Shown here in pieces: positions 23,549 through 64,000 of a stretch of 64,000 nucleotides of DNA. Under the pieces are notes generated by a model. The model searched no databases, was not told the DNA's origin, and was given only the letters and a program-made list of their open reading frames with translations. How positions within the stretch are numbered: the stretch's first letter is position 1; every line of letters begins with the position of its first letter. Made by a program: the position numbers and the translations under genes. Location of the stretch: positions 183,723,777-183,787,776 of the forward strand of contig NC_064433.1 of the NCBI RefSeq assembly GCF_023343835.1, given 5' to 3'. The DNA is from Lagopus muta. Lineage: Eukaryota > Chordata > Aves > Galliformes > Phasianidae.

Positions 23549-25825
23549 GTTACCATTTCATTTATTAAGGATGGGGATTAAGGAGGCCAGTGGGGTGGGT
23601 TAGGCTGGGCCAGTGACATCTGGGTACATCTGGGTAACATAATAAGGAGCCTCCAAAAGCAGAGGCTTGCCCAGTGATAAAAAGCCCTGTTGTGGCATGG
23701 AGGAGCACTGTGCAGCACCTAATGATGAAGGTGCTTTCAGAATGAACAAGCCAAGGGAGCACCCAACTTCACTCACCCCTCTCTCTCCCACCACTTCATC
23801 CCAGAGGGATTTTGCCTGCGTTCATGCGTTAAATCCCAGGCACAGACCCCATTCAGGCGCTGTGCCCAGCTGTCCCACAGGAAGTCTGGCATTCCCACAG
23901 GGTCACAGGTTCAGACATAGATGGGGACTGAGACAGGCTGGAGTACTGCAAAATAAAGAAGTACATTAAAAGACATTGCAGCAGAGCAGGTTTGTGCATT
24001 GATGTGCTACTCTCCATGCTCCTCAGTGAAGGAGTTCTCCCCCAGGCATTCACAGCCCTACACTTTCTGTTCCTGTATAGGGATCAGTGCTGAAAAATGC
24101 CATTTTTTGTTTGTTTGTTTTAAATGTTATTCATATTTCAGCTCTTGGCAACACCCATTTGCTTTAATGGGCAGCGGTAGATTCCCGTGCCAGGTTCTCG
24201 GACTCAGCTGCTACTTTTCACTCTACTTCTTCAGCTAAGGCAGATGCTCCTTGCGCACCCCCCAGCATGAAGGCACAGACCTTCAGTTCTGCTTGGATAT
24301 TCCTCTGCCCTACAGCAGCGTGGATGTGCTGCCCTGCTTCAAACCAGCACTGGCTGAGGACCAAGAAGGGCCACGCAGGGTTACCCCGGAAAATATGTGC
24401 TCTGCTATTTTATTCATCTGGAGCTGAAGTGGTTGGTATGAAAGAAAACACCCCGTGGGGCTTCATGCCTCGAGTCAATGGATTCCTGCTCCTTTTATAG
24501 CTCAGGAATGCCAGCGAGCTCGGTTGGTGTTTCAGGGCTGTGAAGGCACAGCTTACAGTCTGGATAACCATTAATCACAGCAGCACAGTGACAGCTGTGC
24601 ACCTTCTGCTGTGCTTTCAGATGTGGGCAAGGATGAGTGCTTCCCAGCCAACTGAGATCTCTGTCCTAAAAGCAACAGAGCCACAAGGAGATGGGCTTCA
24701 GAGTCTGTGCGTAAAGGGTCTCAGCTCCCCACAGGCCTCTGCTATATCACGGCAGTGCTGTGCATTTTCTGGGTAGGCAATCCATCAGAGTACCCATGTC
24801 AGAGGGTGCTGAGAGCCCCCAGCAGGATGCTCAGAGCCCAGCTTCACAGGTTGGGCTGCATCCAGCTCCCAGATTCGGGACACCTGGCAATGACCATCCT
24901 CCCAGCAAGGGAGATGTTTATGCTTGGAGTGTTTCTACCATGGTGCTGACAGCACTGGTGGCGCTAGCACAAACCTCGGTGGGTGATGTGCTCCGTCAAG
25001 TCCAGCTCAGAGCTATTTAAAGACACGAGGAATCAGAGCTTCTCAAGAATGCAGCTCACCGGTGGTTGGACGTTTGTTCCATTACAGCATGGGAGGAGAA
25101 AGCCTCTATCCCAGCAACCGACCAGAAGAGGAGACACGTAGCTGTGCAGCATGCTGAATCCAAGTGGATCATGAAAAGGTCTCCTCATTTGGGGCTGGAT
25201 TGCTCTTGATTTCGGAATGCTTCTAAATGGTGATTTTGTTGATGGCTTTAGCTCTTCCGAGTTCTGTCCCTGTCTGTGCTAAGAGGACGCTGCCCCTCGC
25301 TTACTTCTGGGAAGCCTCAGTCATTAGTGACTTGGACATTTCAACAGATCACCTCTGGAAGTTTGCTATGTTGCACTATTTTTTCCAGAGGGTAATATGC
25401 AAAATGTACTTAACCTGCAGCCTTAACCTGTTACCGAGGTGAAGGCACAATGCAAAAATGGGATGAACCATTACAGCTACATACCTGAGTGCAGCTGGTG
25501 TTGAGGCTTTTCCCACCCCAATTCTGCTGTTGCCTCCATTGTTTTTTTTTCTTTTTTCTTCAATGAGAAAACAAAGAAAAGAAGCTCTGAATAAAAGGAG
25601 CTAACTCCCCAGCCTTGCTGCTCAATCCTGACTCAAAGAAAGATGAAAAGCCAAAATCTAAGCAACCATAGATTTCTATTCTTGGTAGTAAAAGGCCATC
25701 ACAAGTACCCAGATATAGGAGGATTTTAGGTATCTTTCCCACATCGATCCAATGCCTGTCAAGCAAAGAAGTCCCAGACTCACAGGAATAATGAAAAAAA
25801 ACCTACAAACAATGGGAGTGCTATG

Positions 25826-25853
25826 CTTAATGGGAATATCTTAATGGGAATAT
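25826..25853. repeat. 14-bp perfect tandem duplication
   Basis: The unit cttaatgggaatat occurs twice in a row. Confidence 0.85.
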
Positions 25854-26139
25854 AGGGCCAAAGTATATTCTGATGCTCACCAAAGCACCTTGACATTCCA
25901 GCTTGATTTCCTTCAGGTAAAGCTGATCTGACTGAAACCATCTCAGGCTTGGCAAAGCTCTCTGCTTTACAGACCTGCTGACTCGGTGCCCACACACCAC
26001 TGGTGCCAACAGCCATGGAAAACAAAGGAGGTGCAGCCTATGGTCAGCCAGGTCTGACCACTTCACTTAGCACACTGGGTGAACTGTTTACAAATTCCTT
26101 TCTTCTTAGGGACCGAATATACTCACGTTGGAAAAGTGA

Positions 26140-28784
26140 AGAAAGAAACACGTTTATACATTTATTATATACAATATTAAGGCACGAGTTTAAACAGCAA
26201 AGAATTGGAAATCTTTGGCTGACCAACAGTATCTATATTTGCTGTGGGTGACACGTAATGCTGCTCGTTTACCCACCTATGTACAAACGACCCTCCAGCT
26301 GTACAACACTGTACACCAACTCCTCTATACAACCAACAACAATAAAAGAATGACAGTATTTTACAACGAGTTCCCAACATTGCCTGGAACGGCTACAGCA
26401 CCATTTCCCAAACCACCATTCAGTTCCAGGAGCTGGGAAACCCAGCAGGAAGGCAGCAGTGCTCCATGCAAACTATTCATGGTTGGTCTGCTGGGCAGCA
26501 CTGGCTGTGAGCACACCTTTGATGGCACGTCCAGCTGCCTGCCTCTACAGAAGTCATTAAGCAGTTCCATCCAAAGAAATAATACAGCCAGTAATGACGT
26601 GCTGTGGGACTCCCAAGCAGCTGGGTATCCTTATTTCTTGGAGCAAAATGATGGCGTATTTACTGTCATTTTCCTGCTATCCCCTCGCTTTGCCATCCTC
26701 CTGGCCCAGTCCCAGCTGGGCAGCGCTGGCATGCGTGGGGTTGGGAGGTGCCCACCTGCAGCCAGCCACAGCCACACGCAGGCCTGGCCTTTCCTTACGA
26801 CCTTTAAATTAACTTTAGAGGAAAAATAAAATTATTTCACAAGGCATATATTAAGCGGCACAGCATCTTCAAAGGAGTTTTACACATTTGGTTTTGCAAA
26901 GCTGCTACTACTGGAAACACACAGCTCTCCTGACGGCACGACCCACCTAGCACTGCTGCATTAACAAGTGCAAAAACCAGAAGGAAGGCAACACCAACAC
27001 ATCTGACTACACACACACTCAGGTAAGTGCATGGACTCAGCATAGCAATTTTGTTTTACAATGAAGGTATCTCACAGCCATGGGGCTCCAGCACCTGCAG
27101 CCTTTGGGGTTGCAAGGACTTCAGTTTTCAGCAAAAGTACAGAGTAAAGTGCCTGATGTTCTCTCAGTGTTTCTCCTCCTCTTGATGCCTACAGGAAGGG
27201 AGAGCCTTGAGCCAGTCCTGCACACACGTGTATCCAGGAGCACCCATTGCTTTTCCACTCTACACAACTTGGCATAAAATCCCACCACCCTTTCGCCAAA
27301 GCTAAATTCTTCCTGATGCCATAGGGGCACACTAGAAGATTTGGGAAGAGAAAAGCCAATAGAAAAATATCCTGGAGAGGAAAAATTCCCTACCAGCTTT
27401 TTTTTTCCCCTACTAGGAAACAGAAGATATGTTTTGAGTAACATTGCTGTGAGCTGACTGTCTTACAGACAGGTGCTACCTCCTACAGAAACCAAGGGCT
27501 TAGCTAAAAATCAGAAACGTTTTGTCTTGGGTGAAGCAGGCTGAAAAGAGCCCACAGCTCAGCACACAACAGGTGATGCTCATGCACTGCTTTGCAGTTA
27601 AACATTCCAGGTTCAGTCCTGCACCTCTTAATGCAGAGTCCCACGTCAACCCAAAAGGCAGGTCTGTTTGCACAGGGAATGTGAGACTGAAAATAAGGAA
27701 CTGTTCCTGTCCTGTCTGCAGACACTGCACAGTAAGAAATATCTTCTGACCTCACATGCAAGCTTGGCTTAGTTCATTGAAATAACCGCAGAAGGCATCA
27801 GTGGTTTCTGTTTTCTTCCCATCTCTCCCGTGTAAACAGCCCTGAAGAGTTCCTTGGGCTACACTCTGTTACAGTTTTGTGCTCAGATTCTCACTTGCTG
27901 AAACCTATGTGTAGCATCTGGCTCTGCGTTGGGGCAGCAGAAGATGCACTGAGGCACCTCACCTCCTCCATCTCTGCCCTGCACAGCCCTGTGGTGGAAC
28001 TGGCTGGATCCTCCTCTGACTTTCCTTCCTGAAACTTTCCCAATGTTACAAAAGGGAACAGCAGGGTAATCTCCCTCCTTCACGTTCTTCCTCTGTGGAA
28101 ATTCCAATGAGCAACTGCTCCTATCAAAAAACAGAAGTCTCAGCAGACTCGGAGTTTGCAAGACACGAATATTTGCACTGTAATCCGGCTCCAAGAGTAA
28201 TACTTGCCTGGCCAGGCAGAGGCACCTGACCTGCATGTCAGGAAAACCACACCACACCACTTCAAATGAATACTTACAAGAACCTGCCGTGTACATCCAC
28301 ACACCAATAATTCACTAAAATCCAGCAGTGAATACTTTTGAGAAAGGAATCAATACTGAGGAAGATGCAAGTTTCTCCAATTATTGTCAGATGCTCTGCT
28401 GGCCTCGGAAAAGCCAGGATTTGGCTCCTGTCCTGGCTGCAGAGGCAGCAGAACAGAAGCACCCTGTACACCCAGTCTGTAATCTTCCTTCTCCACCAGA
28501 AAATGCAGTTTCCTCTTTCCTCAATGACCATCTTCTCGGGCCACCTTCGGTTTTCAAAGTCCCCTTCCACTCAGAAAGTCCTGAACACTCATCTCATCTC
28601 TCCTCTTGGGTCCTCTTTATCTCTCGCCCGGTCCCAAGTCTCTGTGTAACAGACTCAAGCTTCAATTCAGGCACAAACTTTCTCCTTCCTTCTTCAAATT
28701 CTCAGTCAGTTTTTAAGGTTGGCACACCAACGATGTCCTTGGACGTGGATGTATGCCCACGAAAGCCCAGACACCATCCTCTGC
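26140..28784 (-). other. AMOTL1: AMOTL1 3' UTR (predicted)
   Basis: This stretch follows the TGA at 28785 and runs to the first well-placed poly(A) signal at 26166-26161. I see no CR1 in its 2.6 kb, unlike the introns. A long 3' UTR is usual for this gene in mammals as I recall. The distal end is inferred, and later signals to the left could extend it. A 204-codon open frame on the other strand (26215-26829) shows no recognisable domain. Confidence 0.55.
26161..26166 (-). promoter_or_regulatory. Candidate poly(A) signal AATAAA of AMOTL1
   Basis: On the - strand this reads AATAAA and is followed by a T/GT-rich stretch (cgtgtttctttcttcact). It is the first AATAAA I see downstream of the AMOTL1 stop. 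Confidence 0.5.
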
Positions 28785-58299
<29,515 letters not shown>

Positions 58300-59081
58300 C
58301 TGCAGGAAAGCACAGGCAGGGATGCGTTAGAGCTGCTCACCCTCAAGATGCACGCAGGGGCTTCCATATAATTACTGCAGGGTTTATTAATAGGGTTATA
58401 ACTGTACAGTCATGATTTAGTCGCTCCTAAATACCAACAATCGCAGCAGGCACTGGGTAAATTGTCTCCTTGCCTGTTGTTGACACTGATGTATGCATCT
58501 GGTGCGAAGGGATAAAGGAAGCATTGAGTCAAAAGCAGCATTTTTAACAAGGTGCACAGCTAATATTTCAGCCCTCTGCCAGCCTCTCCCTGCCCCCACC
58601 TCAGCACAAACCCCACCACAGAGCAGCTTAAGCCCACGGCTGTGACTGGAGCCCAAGGGATGCATTACTCACCTTTCAAAAACTGCCCCCTGCCTGGAGC
58701 GAGCCGAGGGGCTGAGCGGCCAAATTTGGAGGTGAAAGGAAGTGATGTGAGCAAAGCAGTGTCCCTGCACGACTTTAGTGAGCATCAAAGGGAAGGGCTG
58801 CTGCAGAGCTGCTGGAAGCACAGCCTGATCAATCATCCCATGCAGTGAAAGCTGGGTGAGACCTCATTGTGTCACTCCATGACAAATGGCATCCATCACC
58901 CACCAGCCTTATACCAGGGAGAAGAGCTGGTCCCAGCCCTTGCAAACTGCTTGTGGGCTGTGCTTCCTGGTGATAGATTGCTCTTTAATCCTCCACAGCC
59001 AGTTGGCAGTGGCTGGAGGATAACCCAGGAGCACGTTTTGGCAGGGAGGGTAATCCTGAAGCTGGTGCTCAGGTAGGACCA

Positions 59082-59235
59082 CAGTCATGGAATGGATTGT
59101 GTTGGAAGGGACCCCAAAGATTAGCTAGTTGGGCAGGGTTGCCACCCATTAAATTAGGCATTTGATCAGACCACTCAGGGCCCCATCCAACCTGACCCTG
59201 AACACCTCCAACAATATGGCAATACCTCTAGAGAG
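59082..59235 (-). mobile_element. CR1 LINE fragment, 3' end
   Basis: Antisense CR1: 'cacagtcatggaatggattg', then 'gttggaagggaccccaaaga' and 'ggccccatccaacctgaccc'. Confidence 0.85.
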
Positions 59236-60364
59236 GGGGTGCAAGTCATTCCCTGACTTCCATTCTGCCTTTCACTCCCGCAAGATCAACAAGCAATGCA
59301 AACCCTCTTTACAAAGGGAGAACTGAGGCAGAGAGGAGCTCAAAGCTTCTCCCATCCCTCCAGACACACCCAGCCAGGCCAGTTTTGACCTTGGGGACCT
59401 GGCCAAGGTAGGCAGCCACACGCAGAGCTCCTCAGCCAAGACACCAAAGCTAAAACACAGGCTCCAAAATCAACATCACTTCTCATTAAGTGGCTCAGCC
59501 TAGGCCCCATTTTCTCTGCTCTACCTCAAGACCTACAAGGCATATTTTAGCTCAACCTGAAGTCCAGCAATCAAGCACTCTTTAAGAGGTGTATTTTGGC
59601 TTCACCGCAAGCTGTCGGCCTTGCACAGCCCACACTGCCCTTATCTCCATACCGTAAGGAGATCTAGCGGATGGATGCATTTACCCTCACAGATCTATGA
59701 AGACTGTTCTGCAGGCAGACAGTTTTGTGCTATGTAAATACATAATAAATATGATGACTGCTGTGTACACAGCATCTCAAACAGGGGTTTTCAAAAACTC
59801 CCAGCGTTGACCTCATTCTGCTTCCAATGATAATAACCCATCACTACCTGTAATCGCAGCAGAACAAGATGAAAAGTGAGCACACTTTTAAAATCCTGCC
59901 CTAAAAGCTAACAGACTGAAAATGAGCTCCCTCCGTCCTCAGGATGGCTTTCATCTGCCCTGAGCAGCCATGCCCTGAGGCTGGCTGTCCCCTTCTGAGG
60001 GGCGCAGCATTCAGCCATGCCTGCAGGAAGGTCTGCTGCCTTAGCACAAAGAGGGGTACGGTGGAGGCAGGGTGCCACTCCAGCACAGTGTGCCAGGAGG
60101 CCTCGGTCCCCTGCATTTGTCATCAGCCACAGCGCCAGAAAGGAAAGGAGTGTGCGCACCCCTCCCATGGTGACTTCCTGGCCAGTGGGCCTGCAGGCCA
60201 CAGCCTTCAGACCGAGCTCAGCAAAGCCTGGGCTGCAAAAGGAGCCCCAGTTTCCATTAAAATGTCCTCAGCGTGATGGGTCTGAGGCAGCTCCAGAGCT
60301 ACACACCAGGTTAAGATGCTGGTCCTTGCTCACCTGTTTTTGCAGTTTGCTTCCTTTGCAGGCA

Positions 60365-60648
60365 CTCACAAAACAATGGAATGGTTTGGGGTTGAAAGGG
60401 ACCGCTGGAAGTTTGGTGCAGCTCCCCTACAGCTTTTAGGTGTCTGCAAGAAGACCCAACAGCCTCTCTGGGCAAACTGTGTCAGTCCTCCATCTACCAT
60501 ACAGCATTGAAGCACATCCTGGAAATTCTGAAACCTCCCTATTCCTGTTTGTGTTCACTGCCTCCTGTCCTGACACTGGGCACCACTAACAAGAGTCTGG
60601 CTCCATCCTTTTTACACTCTCCCCTCAGGTATTTATGGACATTGATGA
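60365..60648 (-). mobile_element. CR1 LINE, 3' part of a copy split by a younger CR1
   Basis: Antisense CR1: 'caatggaatggtttggggtt', then 'cctgtcctgacactgggcac' and 'gtatttatggacattgatga'. The sequence resumes at 60862 after the inserted copy. Confidence 0.85.
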
Positions 60649-60861
60649 GACGGGAAGTTCTTTACTATGAGAGTGGTGAGGTGCTGAAACAGCTGCCCAG
60701 AGAGGTTGTGGTTGCCCCATCCCTGGAGGTGTTCACGGCCAGATTGGATAGGGCCCTGGGCAACCTGGTCTAGTATATGGGGAGGTTGTTGGACCTGCCT
60801 GTGGTAGGCAGGTTGAAGATTCATGATCCTTGAGGTCCCTTAAGCCTGGGCCATTCTGTGA
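60649..60861 (+). mobile_element. CR1 LINE inserted into an older CR1
   Basis: Sense CR1 from 'cgggaagttctttactatga' to 'gggccattctgtga', in the opposite orientation to the copy it interrupts. The bases 'gaga' or 'gat' at the two junctions could be a very short target duplication. Confidence 0.88.
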
Positions 60862-61215
60862 GATCCCTGAGCCTTCCCTTCTTCAGACTGAACAGTCCAG
60901 ATGTAATCCTTTCCTCATAGCAGAGGTACTCCACTCCCTCATCACACTGGTGACTCTCTCCAGCATGCCTATGCCTCTCCTGTTCTGGGGGGTGCAGAAC
61001 TGCACACAGGACTCCAGGTCCAATGCTGAGCAGAGGAGAAGCATCACCTCCCTCACCCTGCTGGCAACGCTCTGCCTGATGCAGTGCAGGATGCTGCCAG
61101 CCTTCTTAGCATCAAGAGCTAACTCAGCATCAAGGGCACATTGCTGACTCATGTTCAGCTTGGGGTCTCCCAGGTCCTTTCCTGCCAGGCTGCTTTCAGC
61201 TGGTTGGCTCCCACC
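60862..61215 (-). mobile_element. CR1 LINE, 5' part of the split copy
   Basis: Antisense CR1: 'gatccctgagccttcccttc', 'ttctggggggtgcagaactg' and 'caggtcctttcctgccaggc'. It continues the CR1 order broken off at 60648. Confidence 0.85.
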
Positions 61216-61231
61216 ACATCCTTATGAAATA

Positions 61232-61410
61232 ATCACAGGGGTTGCAGGGGTTGGAAGGGACCTCTGGAAACAATCAGGTCCAATCCTCTGCTAAAGCAGG
61301 TTCCCTACAGCAGGTTACAAAAGAATCAACCAGACAGCTCTTGAATATCTCCAGAGAAGGAGACTCCACAAGCTCTCTGGGCAGCCTGTTCCAGTGCTCT
61401 GTCACAACTG
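61232..61410 (-). mobile_element. CR1 LINE fragment, 3' end
   Basis: Antisense CR1: 'ggggttggaagggacctctg', then 'ctgctaaagcaggttcccta' and 'ggcagcctgttccagtgctc'. It is of the same subtype as 38600-39182, judged from the 'ctgctttagcagggg' block. Confidence 0.85.
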
Positions 61411-61619
61411 AGCCATGCTGGCATGGATTTTGCTGCTGCCATGGCCAAAGGACAAGGATACAATGCCTCGCCAAGACAGGCAGTAACTGCTCCTCTAAAT
61501 CCACTGGATCTACAGAAGAATATCTGCTGCCAGCTGAAATATTTGTGCAGAAACAGACCCACAGGGGGAGAACGGATCAGTATCTGTTGCACAGAAGGGC
61601 AATGAATCTGTGAAAAGTC

Positions 61620-62008
61620 TGGAGCAGAAGTCTGTGGAGCTGAGGGAACTGGGACTGTTCAGTTTGGAGGAGACTCAGGGAAGTCCTTATCACTCTACAA
61701 CTTACAGGAGGTTGTGGTGAGGTGGGGGTTGGCCTCTTCTCCCAGATAACTGATGAAAGGCAATAGCCTTAAGTTGTGCTAGGGGAGGTTCAGGTTGGGT
61801 ATTAGGAACAATTTATTCTCAGAAAGAGTGGTGAGGCATTGGCACAGGCTGCCTAGGGAGGTGGTGCAACCACCATCCCTGGAGGTGTTCAGGACCCATG
61901 GAGATATGGCACTGAGGAACGTGGCTAGTAAGCATGGTGGGGATGGGCTGATGGTTGGACCAGGTGATATTAAAGGTCTTTTCAACCCTAACGTTTCTAT
62001 GATCTGAT
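61620..62008 (+). mobile_element. CR1 LINE, 5'-truncated
   Basis: Sense CR1: 'tgagggaactgggactgttc', 'ggaggttcaggttgggtatt', 'ggaggtggtgcaaccaccat' and the end 'aacgtttctatgatctgat'. It is of the same subtype as 29957-30195. Confidence 0.9.
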
Positions 62009-64000
62009 TCAGGTGCTAGTTGTAGAGACCATTTTAATCCAGGGAAATTTCTTACTGCTCAGAGCACAGGAGGTGGAGGCAGCACTGAGATCACCAGGAA
62101 GACTGGGTACAGCATGGAAGCTGTAAGGACTGTGTTAGCGTAGCTGCTTGGCTCTGCTCCCTCTGGATTCATGGGGAAACTTGAAGCATCCATCTCCCCT
62201 TCACAAAGATGTCCTGCAAAAAGTCTGTGAGGCTAAAGCCCCAACAGCACTGTTTCTCAGAGTCCATAAGCACGCTGAAATCAGGCATGTACACAGTGAG
62301 CAGCCTCATGCAAACATCTTCAGCAGCTGAGTCCTCTCCGTCCTCACCGCTTCTGCCTGCAGCTGGGTCTGGGCCTCACAGCAGCTGCTCCAGGGGTCAC
62401 AGTGAGCTAAGGGCTTGTTTTATCTCCCTGAGACCAACCAACACCACGTGGCACAGCCCTCACAGTATCTTCACAGGGATCTTGCACTCATGCAGGACTG
62501 AAATACTGTTCGCTTGAAAAACTGCACAACAAACAATACCATAAGCAGTGGAACAAGGGATGTCACTCACAGTGCAAAAGGTGCTCCACAAACTTGTGCA
62601 AATGCAGCTGACAGCCAGTCTGCACTGTGATGTGTTACCACAATTAGTGCAGCTAAGTGGGAGCTAGCTCTGTCAAAACAAAAGACAGCTGGTTTAACAC
62701 ATGTAAAAGCCCTGCTGTCTGGGCACAGTTATATTACTATGAAGGACACACTTGCTACAGATACAGATTTTCTCACTTCTGTATGGGCATAGCTTTGAGC
62801 AACATAACACACTTTTCAATTGATCTCTGAATCTAATCCAGGTGAGATACACTGATTTTTCTTTTCTTTTTCGTGATCAAGTACTGCGATCTCCTCTTGT
62901 AGATACACCCTCTGAACACCTGAGACTGTACTTGTGGGAAATCCAACCTCCCATCACTAACCTTTTCACACACACTTCATCTGCTTGGCTTTATTCCCAA
63001 GAGTGAGGAGAGGTGCTCAGGACCTCCATTCTCTGGAAGGGTGAATCACACACTGAGTTATTATAGGTTAGCAACAACAGTCAGACCCCAGCATCCTTAC
63101 AGCTGGGGCTGCAGGAGACATTCTCTGAAGCGTTCTCCAACTTGGGACATAGAACCAGCACACACACGGCTCCTTCTGAAGCGTGGCTGTTCAACATAAT
63201 GGGCATTACCCAGTTCCAGCTTCCCTTTTACTTATTTAATCTGTCCTAGTTTAATTATGACTTAGTCAACGGTGAAGTGCCTCAATGTGTATACAATAAA
63301 ATCAACACAGCAAGTCAAATTAATAAATCAATATTTGTAGGAATAGGAGCTTTGTTCACATTTGACCTCCTTAGAACTCAGAAGAAACAAAGCAATCAGG
63401 ATTATCCTGAACTCCTTTGGACTTAGTAAAGAATGACATTCTCAAAATGTTTTTGCTGTACTTTAAACTCTGATCTTGCTCTACATTAGAGCAGGCTAAA
63501 ACCTTCCAGCCAAGCACAGTTCCATCAAAAATTGTCTTTTTTAAAAGCATGAAACTGGGGGATATCCCAAGGTTTGGATAGGCTGCAACACAGCAGCAAC
63601 ATTTATATTGAAAACATATAATTTTGCTGGCATTCTTCTAGAAGTAGGGCTTCTATCAATTTCTGCAATGCAATACAGAAAGTGAAAAAAGAAAGAAATT
63701 GGCTTCTAGCATAGAGAGACACAAGCAGGCAGACAGACAGAGGGCTTTCCCTGGGATCACTACATTGCACTGTCTCACATGATATACAGTTTGCAGCACA
63801 TGTAACAGCTTGCAATACAGTTTCTTCAGCAAAACTCTTCACCAGGGACCTCACTGCCATAAGAAATCTCACAGAATTCAGCAAGGCCATCCACAACCCT
63901 ACGTTCAGACACAGCCTTAATACTGTGTGTTGGAACTCCTTGGGAAGAGAGAGGTCAACACAAGACTGCTGAGGGCAATGTGTAACTGAATAAAGGAATC

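Larger units (their letters stand above)
10311..26139. other. Intergenic spacer between convergent CWC15 and AMOTL1
   Basis: About 15.8 kb with no recognised gene on either strand. It contains CR1 copies at 13575-14010, 14011-14125, 18255-18452 and 20738-21397, the (CTCTC)n tract at 23346-23548, short (AT)n at 11127-11141, (TTTC)n at 13000-13017 and (TTTG)n near 24105-24121. There are two small tandem duplications, 16493-16516 (12-mer twice) and 25826-25853 (14-mer twice). The open frames here are short, have no recognisable domain and often overlap repeats. The A/T-rich part at 19400-20700 looks like degraded repeat but I cannot name it. Confidence 0.6.
58300..64000 (-). other. AMOTL1 intron (incomplete, >5.7 kb), CR1 cluster
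   Basis: It holds CR1 pieces at 59082-59235, 60365-60648, 60649-60861, 60862-61215, 61232-61410 and 61620-62008. I found no further AMOTL1 coding exon. From 62009 to 64000 nothing is recognised. Confidence 0.7.

Noticed and set aside
23182..23556. 124-codon - strand frame with an Arg/Gly/Glu repeat
   Set aside because: It is the translation of the (CTCTC)n tract, which has no stop in any frame. There is no coding evidence.
26215..26829. 204-codon + strand frame, the longest with no repeat
   Set aside because: It lies opposite the predicted AMOTL1 3' UTR, has no recognisable domain, and has a composition like the noncoding flanks.
59908..60276. Open frames near 60 kb considered as a missing AMOTL1 5' exon
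   Set aside because: No angiomotin motif (PPxY region or coiled coil) in any frame. The upstream exon must be off the window.

Overview
The window is nuclear DNA from a bird. The species cannot be fixed from the sequence. The main evidence is about 30 copies of the avian LINE CR1, recognised by the terminal ATTCTRTGA octamers and the 'ggttggaagggacct' block of its 3' tail. Several copies are young-looking, which would suit a galliform, but that is only a suggestion. Coding sequence is sparse and split into short exons with canonical GT/AG borders and matching phases.

Layout. From about 1 to 10.3 kb, on the + strand, lie the last four coding exons of CWC15, a spliceosome-associated protein. 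They encode about 149 C-terminal residues and end in a short 3' UTR with an ATTAAA poly(A) signal. From about 10.3 to 26.1 kb I recognise no gene. This spacer holds CR1 copies and a perfect 203-bp (CTCTC)n tract. From about 26.1 kb to the right edge, on the - strand, lie the 3' UTR and ten coding exons of AMOTL1 (angiomotin-like 1). These encode 576 C-terminal residues, ending in the PDZ ligand EVLI. Its first exons, including the N-terminal PPxY region, are beyond the right edge, and the first exons of CWC15 are beyond the left edge. The two genes converge tail to tail. They share no pathway that I know of: one belongs to the spliceosome, the other to tight junctions and Hippo/YAP control.

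The AMOTL1 introns are rich in CR1, including nested and opposed copies at 57.4-62.0 kb, a degraded ORF2 copy about 1.5 kb long at 55.3-56.8 kb, and an isolated reverse-transcriptase scrap at 44.9-45.0 kb. The most interesting observation is at two AMOTL1 splice acceptors (exons 36655-36804 and 33603-33793). In each, the 3' end of a CR1 in the same sense as the gene stops about 14 or 23 nt from the splice site, so the branch point is probably CR1-derived. The first of these exons is 150 nt and phase 0/0, so it could be skipped in frame. It is also flanked by a 36-bp direct repeat.

I found no CRISPR, operon, RNA gene or novel multi-gene system. Most long open frames here are chance frames or lie in repeats.
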